Positions 12,740-24,317 of a DNA stretch of 64,000 nt are shown in pieces. This DNA comes from Zygnema cylindricum (taxonomy: Eukaryota; Streptophyta; Zygnematophyceae; Zygnematales; Zygnemataceae). The notes under the pieces were generated by a model that was not told the origin of the DNA, searched no databases, and saw nothing but the letters and a program-made list of their open reading frames with translations. The position numbers and the translations under genes were made by a program. Position 1 is the stretch's first letter. The number at the start of each line of letters is the position of its first letter. The stretch is taken from contig JBBHKE010000708.1 of the NCBI GenBank assembly GCA_037447655.1, positions 29,992 to 93,991 on the forward strand, in the 5' to 3' direction.

Positions 12740-13713
12740 TGTAATACGATTTCCTACCTCTCACAAATTCCCATTACTACAACCAATTTCAACCACAAAT
12801 TCCACACATTGGAAAATACACATCCACATTGGAAAACACTCCCAAAAGGATAAACTTTAAATTAGAATAAGCTTTTGTCCACATAACATTAGCTTGGTCT
12901 CTTGCCCTCTTCGCTCAACCCTTCCTTTAAAGTATTATCCACTGCCCTCCACTCTTAAATAATTATATCTCTTAACTACTACAACACTAATTAGTTAGTA
13001 AAAGATTTCAGTGCAAAATGCCATTGCTCCAATTTGGTATTATTCGCTCAATACCAAGATTCGTCAAGAATTTCCACCAATTTTTCCAAAGGAAAAGATG
13101 CCTAATTTTCTTTTCAACATCACCATTTATCCATCATCGCCCTGGACCAACCAGGCCAAAGTCAACGCTTCGTTGAACAGGCTTTTACCTGGGCGAATCA
13201 TTGAACAGCTAAGACTTACACTGACCAATGCAAAATCGTGCAAAATCTCTCACTAACTATGTTGCGTTTCTAACCAATCAAACGCTACTTTTCACTGCGT
13301 AATATTTACATGCAAAAGTGCACGCCAATCGAAAAGCGATTTTACACGGACGCACGTCAAAAATTTCACACGCGAAACTACCTACGGAATTTCATAAAGT
13401 GAAAGTAACGTTTCGTACTAAAAATTGTACGAAACGAACTATCGTGCGTACCAAACAAAATATTAATTTATTTGGTACTTTATAAACGTGTGCCTGAAAT
13501 TCCGCGGCTAGTTTGACCCTTAACCGTTACAATGAACACCCATTCGTTATTTTGACCTCGCGTTGTCGCCTAGATACACTTATCGCTATATCTTTTAAAA
13601 TACAACTCTAAATCGTGCGATTTTTTCGCGGGCGTCTACCAAATTCATTACTCAATATTGGTAACACTTAAATACTTGGTTACAAACAAGGTTGATCCTC
13701 TATTACTGTTACA
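12740..13713 (-). repeat. 5' LTR of element G
   Basis: 974 bp, direct repeat of 9372-10345. In the minus-strand direction it starts TGTAACAGTAATAG and ends ...TATTACA. It is followed on the plus strand by the target duplication CATGC (13714-13718). Confidence 0.9.
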
Positions 13714-13724
13714 CATGCACAATC

Positions 13725-13797
13725 GGCCGGGTAGCTTAGTTGGTAGAGCTAGTGTATGGCCAACACAAGGTCCCGGGTTCAATCCCCGGACTGGCCA
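13725..13797 (+). tRNA. tRNA-like gene, anticodon GGC (Ala by the code)
   Basis: 73 nt that fold as a standard cloverleaf: acceptor GGCCGGG against ACTGGCC (6 of 7 pairs), D stem GCTT/GAGC, anticodon stem 4 of 5 pairs, T stem CCGGG/CCCGG perfect, discriminator A. The loop ATGGCCA keeps T33 and places GGC at 34-36. A-box and B-box (GGTTCAATCC) are present, and a TTTT terminator follows at about 13807. GGC is unusual for a nuclear eukaryotic tRNA-Ala, so this may be a tRNA pseudogene or the head of a tRNA-derived repeat. Confidence 0.65.
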
Positions 13798-13810
13798 TTA
13801 TACAAACTTT

Positions 13811-14957
13811 TCACTCTAAAAATCACATATCTATTTAGTCTAAGACAAAGACTTTCAAGCATACCGGTTGTCGCTATATTGACATATTTTTATTCGGATG
13901 CTTATCGTTATTTTGTTGTAACATTATTTAAAGGATGTGAATTACATTTGTTTTATTTTATTTGGTTTACTTTTGTTAATAAAAGTTAGTAGGTTTGTTA
14001 ATAAAAGTCATGTTAACAGTATTATGTGTTTTACATTAATAAGAACTAGCATTGTAGTATCATTTGTGTTGCCATTTAGCAATTAAAAGTTGATGCCCCG
14101 TTTTAACATGCTTTCAAATAGTAAAATAGTTGGACAATTGAAGTAAATAAGAGTTTCCAAACAAACCATCTATTTTGAGCTTGCACTTCGCAAGCTTTGA
14201 GTTTCTTGACATTGTTTTTCACCACTGTTTTCTATCTTAGGTCATTTAAAGTTCAAATAGATGAGTGTATAACTTTTACCCATAATAAATAAAACAGTGA
14301 TACATAGTGTATGCCATATATTTCTTTTGTCACCTAGTAGTTTTTTTAACAAGGATCACTATTTATCATGGTTTTCTACACTCATACAAACTGTTTCTAA
14401 AGCAAAAAAAATATTGCAACCATGTGTATTAAATACTTAAACTCTTGTTGAGTTTTTGCTGTCCAGTGATGTGAAGACCATTGTTGATGATACATAAATG
14501 TATATTTTTTAATAAAAATATATAATACGATTTGTATGATGGACCGTGACTTTGGCTGGGGAAATTTGAAGGTGAAATTAGTATGAAATGCTAATTGATA
14601 TGTTTAAGTGGTAAGATTGATAATTTAAAAGACTCCATCTCCATGGTAATGAAACTTTATTGTGCTCTTACAGACCCAAAATTGTTATGGTTTGGCTAAG
14701 TGAGTAACTTTTTTTTTACCGGAGAAAGTGAGTTGGCGCAAGGATCACGTGGCATACAACGCATTTGGCCTTCAAAATAGAGACATGTTTTACGTCCACT
14801 TTTAAGGGAGACAATCAAAACCATTGGAAACCGTCCGATTCAATTTGGTTGCGAATCGACGTCTACGAATTGCTCAATCATGTTTGCTTGACCCAAAATC
14901 GCCCTAGTGAAATTGAGCCCTATGGGTTACACTTTGCCACTATGGGTTGTAGTTAAT
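13811..14957. other. AT-rich stretch, nothing recognised
   Basis: No gene, RNA or repeat with a recognisable structure was seen. The open frames present are short and AT-driven. Confidence 0.5.
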
Positions 14958-15306
14958 GTTGTGTATCGGGTAAAAATATATCGCGATGAATTCGATATTC
15001 GATATATCGATTATCGATCGGTCAGAGGCCTTGATATGGTACGGAAAGCCATACGGAAAAAGGTACAAAAAAATCGTACAGTCACCCCCCCCCCATTGAG
15101 GGCGCGCCACGGGGGAGGGGGGGGGGGCTTTTGATTTTTTTTTTTACCTAACGTCAACTTCGATATATCGCGGTACAAAATATATCGGATTATCTGCCGA
15201 TATATCAAAATAATGTCGCGATATTGGCCTCCTGGATATATCGGTTACCGGGGTTCCCAAAATTAGGAACATATCGAATATCAGTTAGGGACCTTCGATA
15301 CACAAC
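14958..15306. mobile_element. MITE-like element rich in CGATATATCG palindromes
   Basis: It is bounded by the inverted repeat GTTGTGTATCG (14958-14968) and CGATACACAAC (15296-15306). Inside, ATATCG, CGATATATCG and TATCGATTATCGATCGG motifs recur on both sides of a central block with C9 and G12 runs at about 15085-15127. Non-coding. The family is not recognised. Confidence 0.5.
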
Positions 15307-15308
15307 AC

Positions 15309-15485
15309 TACACTGCGAATGGTAATTTGCGTTATGTATGTTAATTCCGTCGCCCCAAATTTTGACTCTATCACCCTAAATAGAGTACATAATTATAAAT
15401 TATTCTTTACACTCTTTAAGGTACATTGTGAATCAGCGTTAACAACTCTAATACAGTGTCGTTTTAAATAGTGTGACGTACGGTC
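15309..15485. mobile_element. Diverged MITE-like element, TACACC family
   Basis: The left end TACACTGCGAATGGTAATTTGCG and the following GCCCCAAATTTTGAC resemble the copies at 15780 and 16059. The right end is not clear. It abuts the preceding MITE. Confidence 0.4.
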
Positions 15486-15779
15486 AATGTCTGACCGTGC
15501 AAAATTGTACTTTATTAACTAAAAAAGTACAAAAAAAGATTTAAAACAGGCATTTTTAATGTAACTGCGTTTTCACAAACTGCGTAGTGTAAACGTCATA
15601 GTGACGTGAAACTGTACATTTTGTCAGATTCTGTACGTGTACCTAATTTACAGTCAAGATATCAGCGCGGATAGTTAGTGTGGAAAGAAACCGGATAATT
15701 TGTATGGAAAGAAACCCAAATCAGAGCTATTGATAAATTAGAGTAAACTTTGTTTTTTAAAATAAATGATTGCACAAAC

Positions 15780-15982
15780 TACACCGCGAATCGTTATTAG
15801 CGTTATGAACTCTATATCGGCACCCCAAAATTTTGACATTAATACCTTAAATAGAATAAACTACACTATTTAAGGTCGTGGACCATAATCTGCCACGTCT
15901 CCTGGCACTAAATTAAAATGAATGACGCTAATTTTTTCTTTACACTAATAATTTCTCAACGCTAATAACGATGCGCGGTGTA
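15780..15982. mobile_element. MITE, TACACC family, best copy
   Basis: 203 bp with long terminal inverted repeats: left TACACCGCGAATCGTTATTA, right TAATAACGATGCGCGGTGTA, imperfectly complementary over about 23 bp. The interior matches the copy at 16059-16251 closely (CACCCCAAAATTTTGACATT, GACCATAATCTGCCACGTC). A TA at each end is consistent with a Tc1/mariner-type TA target. No transposase is encoded. Confidence 0.75.
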
Positions 15983-16058
15983 GTTTCGCTTGAAGAATGA
16001 GCGCTGCTGGTGACGAATCGGAGTTACAAAATAGCGTGACGAAAGTGCGTTACGAGAT

Positions 16059-16251
16059 TACACCGTGAATCGTTATTACGCTATATTGGCACCCCAAAAT
16101 TTTGACATTGATTCCTTAAATATAGTAAATTACAACATTTAAGAACGTGGACCATAATCTACCACGTCTCCTGGCACTAAATTAGAATGAATGACGCTAA
16201 CTTTTTCTTTACACTAATAATTTCTATACGCTAATAACGATTCAAGGTGTA
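16059..16251. mobile_element. MITE, TACACC family, second copy
   Basis: 193 bp, same layout and interior as 15780-15982, with left end TACACCGTGAATCGTTATTA and right end CGCTAATAACGATTCAAGGTGTA. The two copies lie 76 bp apart in the same orientation. Confidence 0.75.
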
Positions 16252-16730
16252 CTTTTGTGATTTCCCTTAAATTTTTGAATATATGTAACATGTGCGAAAT
16301 TTTTTGATTTCCGTTGGTTGCCATCCTCACACGTATGTTCATTATTCAACGTGGCTTTTTTTTTTTTTTTTTTTTTTTTTTCTCGAGGTACATCACCATT
16401 TACAAAAACTTTTGAAGGGAATGCTTCGCGAATGAATATCCAACGGTCATTCTTACCTCCCAGACCTTTGGAGCATATTGGCAAGATTCTCTGTAACGTT
16501 ATTTGATTCTAAAAACAAAATAAAAGGTATAGCGTAGTACATAGAGGTCCGGATTTCTGTAAACAACCTCACTTTTCGTCCGATGGAACTTCACCCTAAG
16601 TTAAGTGGCCCACACTCAACGACGTGGCAAGAAAATATTTCGTGCAGTCAATTTTAATAAAATGCGGACTCATAAAATTCAGTAACTCTATTTGTGGCGG
16701 CGGCGCGTCGGACCGTTTGCATCACTGTGC

Positions 16731-16796
16731 GAGTTGACTTTTTTTTGTTTTTTCAACCGCATGAGAGTTGACTTTTTTGTTTTTTTCAACCGCATG
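16731..16796. repeat. Short tandem duplication
   Basis: Two adjacent copies of a unit of about 33 bp starting GAGTTGACTTTTTT and ending CAACCGCATG. Confidence 0.8.
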
Positions 16797-17219
16797 CAAA
16801 GTCGCCGGCAAATCAACGGAGAAGCTTTCACTCTTTTTACTGTGACAAATAAACAACAGGACGAGAGAAAGTCTCGTCATTTTTGCCATAAAAAATAGGG
16901 TAACACACCTCAGTTTTTTTTGTTTACCATAATTAAATGTGTATTGGGGGGAATGCTGTTAGAGTGCATAAAATTGTCATGGAAATGGGCCGTTTCGCTC
17001 GCTGTTCCGTTAAACCTGATTGCGTTACCGGCCGAAGGCTTTTACAAAATTGTTCCAAGGCTCGTTGTCGCATAGCTCTATTTTAGGTCTTGAGTCGATG
17101 ACGAACAATCTGGTGGACCAATACTCATGTTAAATAACTACAGTAGACAACAAACTTATGTGAGATGCTACACGTGTGTGACAAGATAAAGTTTGTTATC
17201 AGCGGGCACGTGTTATGCG

Positions 17220-17291
17220 GCGCCGGTAGTCCAACGGCCAGGATAGATGCCTTCTAAGCATCAGACTCGGGTTTTGCTCCCAACCGATGCA
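17220..17291 (+). tRNA. tRNA-Arg-like (anticodon TCT)
   Basis: 72 nt: acceptor GCGCCGG against CCGATGC (6 of 7 pairs), D stem GTCC/GGAT, perfect anticodon stem GATGC/GCATC around loop CTTCTAA (anticodon TCT, Arg), discriminator A. The T stem has a mismatch and the T loop is TTTTGCT rather than TTCGANT, so the B-box is weak. This suggests a recent pseudogene. Related, more damaged copies lie at 58567-58637 and 58719-58782. Confidence 0.6.
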
Positions 17292-17320
17292 GAATATCTA
17301 AGATGGTTGTAACCCGTTGT

Positions 17321-17863
17321 GATTATTGTAAATAGATGTAATATGTTAAATAATTTTCTTCGCCACTTAAAACATCTTTTCTCTGTACACATTTGTCCGA
17401 TTTTTACACGGAGACCGCCAATCAGAAGGTGAGAATCTTGCCTTTCAATTGGAACCGCCAGATCCATAATCAGGCAAATGTGTATGGAGAAAAAATGTTT
17501 TAACTGGCGAAGAAATCATTAACACTAATAGTGATACACGGTGTACTTGTACATTAATCCACTGGGAAAAGCGAGATCCATGAACGACGAGATTGTAAAT
17601 TGATATAATATGTTAAATATTTTTTTTGCCACTTAAAACATCTTTTCTCCGTACACATGTGCCCTTTTTTTACATGGAGACAGCCGATCAGAAGGTGAGA
17701 ATCTTGCCTTTGAATCGCAACCGTCAGATCCATAATCATCAAGCAAATGTGTACGGAGAAAAGATGTTTTAACTGGCGAAAAAATCACTAACACAAATAG
17801 TGATACACGGTGTACTTGTACATTGATCCATTGGGAAAAGCGAGATACATGAACGACGAGCAA
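17321..17863. repeat. Tandem pair of a fold-back repeat
   Basis: Two units of about 270 bp, 17321-17588 and 17589-17863. Each holds inverted arms (CACTTAAAACATCTTTTCTC near the left, GAGAAAAAATGTTTTAACTGGCG near the right), then AATAGTGATACACGGTGTACTTG and a GGGAAAAGCGAGAT block. The right arm and GGTGTA end relate this repeat to the MITE at 61638-61858. Confidence 0.7.
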
Positions 17864-18206
17864 TGAAAAACCTCACACGTTGTATAGGCCATGTGCTTTC
17901 GCACAAGGTGGATGCAAATTCATCAAAAGCCACGAGCAAATTTTGCCCAAGGATATTCTTTAAAGCTTTTTTCACCATCCATTTTAACCTTTGTGGATTG
18001 GATTTTGGGATTTAAAACACCACAACAAAGTTCGTACAATGATATAGTACGCAGGTAAAAATATGACATTTAAGTACGCTTTTACAAATCTTAATATTCG
18101 TCCGAAAGTATAGACGTTTTATTTAGAATTGGCGCTTCGACAATCTTTGACGATTCTTAACGACTGAACACAAACCAACATGTAATGAAACAAGTAAGTC
18201 AAAGGT
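17864..18206. other. Nothing recognised
   Basis: AT-rich DNA between the fold-back repeats and the minisatellite; no gene seen. It contains TTCGTACAA at about 18030. Confidence 0.5.
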
Positions 18207-18233
18207 TGTTTACTGGCACGACATAATGGAGGA
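18207..18233. repeat. Left-most partial unit of the 31-bp minisatellite
   Basis: The segment ends ACTGGCACGACATAATGGAGGA, matching the 31-bp unit of the array that resumes at 24514. Its last five bases GAGGA (18229-18233) are the target duplication of solo LTR F, repeated at 24514-24518. Confidence 0.75.
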
Positions 18234-18829
18234 TGAAATTTTGTGGTCTCCATTGACCCACAGAATGAGCAGCCTATGTAAAACCTCTAGGATAATATTT
18301 GCCCCTTCCACTTTCCCACTGAATAAGTGCCGCCCAGGAACACAAATATTCTGACCACCCTCACCCCTGTAAGGACAAGACTCCTTTGAGTCAAACGCAA
18401 AAAGAATCACTAAATTTTCTCCCGTGACGTGAGCAGTAAGTTATGGCTGGTCAAAGATGACCTTTATAGTTACAAGCTCTCTTAAAGACATGTACCTAAA
18501 TATCACTAAGTCTTGGTCTGCCTACTCACGACAACCTACTACTAAACCCTAGTCCAATAGGAACACTATATAGTAAAAAAAGGTACAATAAGAGATGTGT
18601 AGAAATTAATGGTCTTTTTAAGTATTTTCTAGGTCTGAATAGAAATATAGAAAGAAGTCGGGGCAGTCTACCTCTAACTTCTCTCTCCAACTCTCAAACT
18701 TGTCGCAGTCATTGAGAAATTGGAGAGGAAGCTAGAGCCATGGCTACCTAGGCTATCTAGAGGTTTACGGGATATAAATATTAGTTTATTTATAATTAAG
18801 GATATATTTACTAAAATATATGTGCCACC

Positions 18830-18903
18830 ACCAAGATTTGAACTTGCAACCTGCCGGCCGGAAACCAGCCGGTAGCCGATAGCTTTAAACCGTTAACTCT
18901 AGA
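18830..18903 (-). other. Antisense tRNA-like block in LTR of A
   Basis: On the minus strand an A-box-like segment (TTAACGGTTTAAAGC) is followed about 45 nt later by a B-box-like segment (GTTCAAATCTTGG). It corresponds in position to the blocks at 28000-28071 and 38521-38591. Degenerate; not a functional tRNA gene. Confidence 0.45.
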
Positions 18904-19259
18904 GATAATGTTATGTATTGTAGGGTTTGATATATAATTAAACATTTATACGTGGGATAGTTCAATTAACTGAAATAGTTTTACGGGGACATAGATCCAG
19001 TAATGTAAAATTACGGATTACGGTACGGATAAGAAACTAATACCGCGCATGTATTTATTACGGCTACAATTAAATGTGAATTTAATCGGACGGTCGGAAT
19101 TAACGCCGAGATCGCGGAGGAGGATTTTGGCGGTTTGTGGTCATCACCACATCCGATGACAGGTGGCAAAATTACATTGGATCGTGGTATCTCCGGAGAT
19201 TACGACACCAAATCCAGATATGACATGTGTCGATATTTAGGCCATGTCGTACAATGTCC

Positions 19260-19296
19260 GTACAAAAAGTACACCGGCAGCTGTACTTTTGTGTAC
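19260..19296. promoter_or_regulatory. GTAC inverted repeat in LTR of A
   Basis: Arms GTACAAAAAGTAC and GTACTTTTGTGTAC around a GC-rich loop. An equivalent structure occurs at 23569-23605, 28541-28577, 32349-32385, 33240-33276, 38980-39016 and 50055-50091. The preceding TCC gives TCCGTACAA, the consensus of plant SBP-box factors. A regulatory role is inference. Confidence 0.5.
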
Positions 19297-19632
19297 GAAA
19301 GAGTAATCTGATTGGCTTTGTACATCAGTAGATAGAGTGTGTGAGAGAGATAGGAATTAGAAAAATTAGGAGATAGGACCCTCTCTCCCAGAGAGCTTCT
19401 GTACAAAAGGTCAACTTTGACCCTCCATAACTTCCTGCTGAGGGGAGCAAATTCAAAGATTCTTTTTGCTATCGACTCAGCGAAGTCTTGCCTTCACAAA
19501 GGTGAAGTTGGTCAGAGTTTTTGTCTGCCAGGGTGGCAATTGCTCTTGCTGAAACACAAAGGGGTCAGGGTTATCCTAGAGGCTTCTTGGAAGCTGTCCA
19601 CTCTGAGGACTTATGGAGGTCTCAGAGTTTTA

Positions 19633-19643
19633 GGTTATGGGCC
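19633..19643 (+). other. Half-tRNA primer binding site of A
   Basis: GGTTATGGGCC directly after the LTR, complementary to the anticodon arm of initiator tRNA-Met (GGGCCCATAACC). The ATG inside it (19637-19639) is in frame with gag. Confidence 0.8.
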
Positions 19644-22503
19644 TACCCTCTAGGGTACCAATATTTAATGGAACTGGCTTCATATACTGGGAAGTTTGAT
19701 GATAGGAGCTCTATGCGAAAAAAGGTTTTGGGGGATAGTGATTGGACGATTGGGGCGTCCATCAAGTCTTGGAATTCCTCCTAGGTTTGAAGGAAGTAGA
19801 TTCACAAAGAAAGCAAGTCCATCTTCAACGGAGGAGCCAAAGGAAGGAGAGGTGGTGGACAAAGGAGCGGAGAAGAAGACGACCACACCAATAGCAACTG
19901 GTTCAGCATTCATGTCACCTATTCCGAGGAACGAGGAGAATGATACTCAAACCTGGGATTTCAACAATATGGCGGCAAAGCACTTCATCCTACGCCATCT
20001 TACTCAAGGACTTGCATGTCCTCATTTGCTGGTAGAAAGGGCATCTGATCTGTGGATGGCTCTCATAGAGATGAACCGAAGTGGTAGGATTCAGCAACAA
20101 CAGGTGGCTGATCAGAAAGTTAAGGAATATGTATACAAGGGGGAAAAATATTGGATTTTTGGCAATGAGCTTGCTACACTCTTCATGGAGCTAGAGAGTG
20201 CGGGAAAAGATTTTAGTGAAAAAGAAAAGGTTAACTGTTTACTGATGAAGTTACCCGATGAGTTCGAGAACATAGTCAACCGTGTGCAGGACTTGCCGGA
20301 CTCAAGGTGGATATGGAACTCAGTGGTAGGGATGATTCTCGTTCGGGAGAATACGATTGAGATCCGAAGGGGAGGAAAGAGTGGCCAAGCCTTGGCAACT
20401 ACGACCGATTGGAGGAACAAGGATTCCCGGAAACCGGTCGGAAACTATGGGGGAAGGGAGCAGAAAAATCAGACCGACGAGTTCGGACCAAGGGCTCCCA
20501 AAGGTTTATGTCATTTTTGTAAGAAACCGGGGCACTATATGGCAGAGTGCACTAAGCTAATCGAACTTCGGTTAAAGGAGGGGCAGACCGGTGGTACCTC
20601 GAGAGGAAAGAAAAAGGCCCTTATGACACAGGTACATGAGGCGGAATCCGAGGACAAGGATGATGAGCTCCTTTTGGATGAGGAGTTGGAGGCGAAAAAC
20701 GAGGTCGAAATTCCACTAAGGCAAAAATGTGCTTACGGTGGATTAAAAGGTGAAGCAGGTTGGATTATAGATTCAGGTGCCTCCATGCACACGTGTAAGG
20801 ATAGGCACCTGTTCACTAAGATAAGAAAGAAAGTACCTTCGGTTGGAGGAAAGAGGTTTATGATGACAATAACCGATGACTGGTCTAGATACTCTAGAGT
20901 CTACTTTCTAAAAACAAAGTCTGAAGCATCATCTTACTTCAAAGAATATAAAGCTTGGAGTGAGAAGTTGCATGAAACCCCCATTAAAAGGATAAGGAGT
21001 GATATTGGGGGGGAATATACCTCTAACCAATTTGAGGAATATCTAAGAGATGAGGGAGTGCATCACTAGAAACTGTACCATATAGCCCGGAACAAAATGG
21101 GGTAGCTGAGAAGTTGAATCGAACCCTATTAGATACTGTACGCAGTATGTTGGCTGACAAGAAAATAGGAAATAAATTTTGGGCAGAAGCAATGAACTGT
21201 GCCAACTACATTAAGAATAAATTCCTTACCTCAGCTGTAAAGGGAGTGATACCTTATGAGAGATGGGTTGGAAGGAAACCAGATATCTCACACCTTAAAG
21301 TATTTTGTAGCCAAGTTTACAGTCTTGTTAAGGGATATAGAGTCTATGACTTAGCAAAAAAAGATATAATTCTGGTCAAACACTTACTTGTCATGGATGA
21401 AGGGAAGTCATTTGACCCCTTCAAACATACAAAGAAGATAAGAATCAGATTTGAGTCCTACAGTGAGGAGAACTCGGTCGTTCCTGAAAGTGACATGAGT
21501 GAAACCGTGATTGCTGATTCAGGGGAGATCCGAGATACAGGAGACTCACTGGAAACCTCACATACTCCTATGGATTTCGAGGACATAGAAGAAGCGGGAC
21601 CTGAACCGACTTCTATGGACAAGGGAGCCGATGAGACGTTGAGAAGAAACTCAAGACTTCCATCCATTCCAGCTTCGAAGTTTGAGGGAGGAAAGAGGAG
21701 AAACAAAAGGATACAAGAAAAACAGATCGCTCATAAGGTAACTAAGCTATCTCACCCAGATGAGCCCCAGTCTTACTCAGAGGCAGTGAATAGTCCAGAG
21801 AAAGAAAGATCGATTAGAGCCATAAATGATGAGATTGCTTCTATCATGGAAGCAAATACTTGGGAACTAGCGGATTGTCCTCCGGACAAAACCTATTGGG
21901 TGTAAATGGGTATTTAAACTAAAACTGAACCCAGATAATACCATTGAGAGATATAAGGCTCGATTGGTAGCGAAGGGGTTCACCCAAAAAGATGGGATTG
22001 AAAATGAGGAGACCTTTGCTCTAGTTGTTCGGTTCCCATCGGTAAGGATTCTCCTCAATCTGGCACCAGCGGAAGACATGGAAATACACCAAATGGACAT
22101 TAAGACTGCTTTTCTTAATGGTGAGTTAGAGGAAGAAATTTTCATGAGGCAACCCGAGGGGTTTGTGGAAGAAGGAGAAGAGAGCAAAGTTTGTAGGCTC
22201 ATAAAGTCCTTATATGGACTGAAGCAGGCTCCCCGATAGTGGAATAAAAAACTAGATGAGTTTCTCACCGATCTGGGATATATTCGTATCAGCTTTGACC
22301 ATTCTATCTATATGTTTGAAGATGAGAATGGTGTCATTTTTATTGCAATTTATGTGGATGATCTGCTTGTGTTAAGTAAGCCTTTGGGGAAAATCAATAG
22401 GCTAAAGAAAAATCTTAGGGGCAGATTTGATATGAAGGATTTAGGGGAGGCAAAATATTGTCAGGAAAAATGCGGGTTGAAAGAAAAATTGAAATTAGAC
22501 TAG
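19637..22503 (+). pseudogene. Copia gag-pol of element A, broken and deleted
   Basis: The longest open stretch, 19696-21069 (457 residues), contains Gag, the zinc knuckle CHFCKKPGHYMAEC, the protease motif IDSGASMHTC and, after an internal deletion, part of the integrase core (RIRSDIGGEYTS). A frameshift near 19700 separates it from the gag start. Further breaks: stop at 21067; integrase to connection region open at 21114-21905 but lacking about 30 residues before KGYRVYDL; frameshift near 21895; stop at 22237 after LYGLKQAPR; reverse transcriptase motif YVDDLLVLSK at 22312-22503. There the frame jumps straight to the extreme C-terminus (EKCGLKEKLKLD), so RNase H is deleted. The pol stop lies 14 nt before the 3' LTR. 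Confidence 0.9.
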
Positions 22504-22726
22504 AAAATAAGGGGAGTGTTGAAATTAACAGATTTATAGAGTATTTTCTAGGTTTAAATATGTTCGTATAAAAGAAAAAAAAAGACGGGCAGCCTGCCTC
22601 CACCTCCTCTCTCTAAGCCGTATACTTGTTGTAGTCACTGAAGGATAGAGAGGGTGGTTGATCCATGGCTACCTTAGTTCAACAAGCAATTAGTTTTAGT
22701 AGGTTACTAAAAATATACCTGATAGA

Positions 22727-22800
22727 CCCGGGATTTGATTCGGTGCCTGTGGTTCGTCAATTTGGCAGAAAGTGGTCAGCTTTATCCTATTAGACTAAGA
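22727..22800 (-). other. Antisense tRNA-like block in 3' LTR of A
   Basis: On the minus strand AGTCTAATAGGATAAAGC (A-box-like) is followed by GAATCAAATCCCGGG (B-box-like), the same layout and orientation as in the other LTRs. Confidence 0.45.
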
Positions 22801-22822
22801 CCAATGCTAAATGCTATCGTAT

Positions 22823-23229
<407 letters not shown>

Positions 23230-23931
23230 GAACAAACCCATTTAACTAAAACTGAATACGGCATACATAGATACAGTTTTATGAAAGTACGAAGTACGAT
23301 TCTATTTCAAAATAGATACCACGCATTTTTTTTCGACAGCGAAACAAATGTCGCGCAAGTATTTATAACGGCTAAGATTGCGTCTCGCTGCAAATCCAAC
23401 GGCGCACATCATCGCCGAAATCCCGGAGTGGTCACTTTGGCGTTTTGTGACGTGGCATGACCTGGAGCCACGTGGAGAGATGACATTCGGTCATGGGAAT
23501 TCCGAGGAATGTACGGACGAGTGAAAAGCAGACACGCGTCCGCTTAATAGCCTTGTCGTACATAGGCCGTACAAAAGGTACACTGGCAGTAATACTTTTT
23601 GGTACGGTACAATAATCTGATTCGTCCGTACTTCAGTAGATAGAAGTTATTATAGGGAATCAGGACTTAGAAAAGTTTGGTAGGTAGTCACCTCTCCCTT
23701 TGAGAGTTTGTACAAATTGGCATTTTTTCTGCCTCATAACTTATCGGTTGGTTGGTCGTTTTCAGTGATTCTTTTTCCTACGAACTCAGAAGAATCTAAA
23801 TTGCACAAGGGTACAATTAGATTGTCTGCTTGTTTGCTTGGGTAGCAGTGGTTGCCATTGAAAGTGGGCTAGTTGATAACTATCTAAAGGCTTCTTGTAT
23901 TCTGTAGTCCAATGGAGGACACCTAATTTCA

Positions 23932-24013
23932 GTCTGCCTACTCACGACTACCTACTACTAAACCCTAGTTCAATAGGAACACTATATAGTACAAGAAGGT
24001 AAAATAAGAGATG
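23932..24013. repeat. 82-bp direct repeat flanking element A
   Basis: Same length and about 5 mismatches compared with 18516-18597, immediately left of element A. Both copies are LTR F sequence (GTCTGCCTACTCACGAC to AATAAGAGATG). Far too long for an LTR-element target duplication. Confidence 0.85.
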
Positions 24014-24317
24014 TACTTATTGTACGACCATTGTACGACATGATCTACAAGGTGACACCTTTCAAATTAGGAGATATGGTTCCTCCTCTCATCTTCTCGA
24101 GTATCAAATATTGTGGCGCCACGTAACGCTATCTCTAAATGATGCCAAAAGCTCATTTCGCATGGCGGCTACAACGTTGGCCGTTAAATCAAAGAATATT
24201 TTACACGGTTCAGATTCGCGTACATGCATGAATTGCTCCTTTTTGTTAGTCTGCTGTTAATTAGTTGTTGCGTTAATATTTATATATCTTTGAAAACCGT
24301 CACCTATATCGTTTCGA

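Larger units (their letters stand above)
9372..13713 (-). mobile_element. Ty3/gypsy LTR retrotransposon G, decayed
   Basis: Complete outline of a minus-strand LTR element: LTRs at 9372-10345 and 12740-13713, both 974 bp, flanked by the target duplication CATGC. The internal region is only 2.4 kb, so most of gag, protease and reverse transcriptase is gone. Fragments of a gypsy-type integrase remain at 10634-11640. The primer binding site at 12726-12737 reads TGGTATCAAAGC on the minus strand, the usual complement of the 3' end of initiator tRNA-Met with one mismatch. A purine tract (AAAGAGGGGA on the minus strand) abuts the 3' LTR at about 10346. The right flank is a tRNA gene starting 11 bp beyond the LTR. 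Confidence 0.9.
18598..19632 (+). repeat. 5' LTR of element A (B-type)
   Basis: 1035 bp, starts TGTAGAAATTAATGG as in B. The last 20 nt (19613-19632) begin ATGGAGGTCTCAGAG and would encode the Gag start, but the LTR end CA has become TA, giving an in-frame TAG. Confidence 0.85.
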
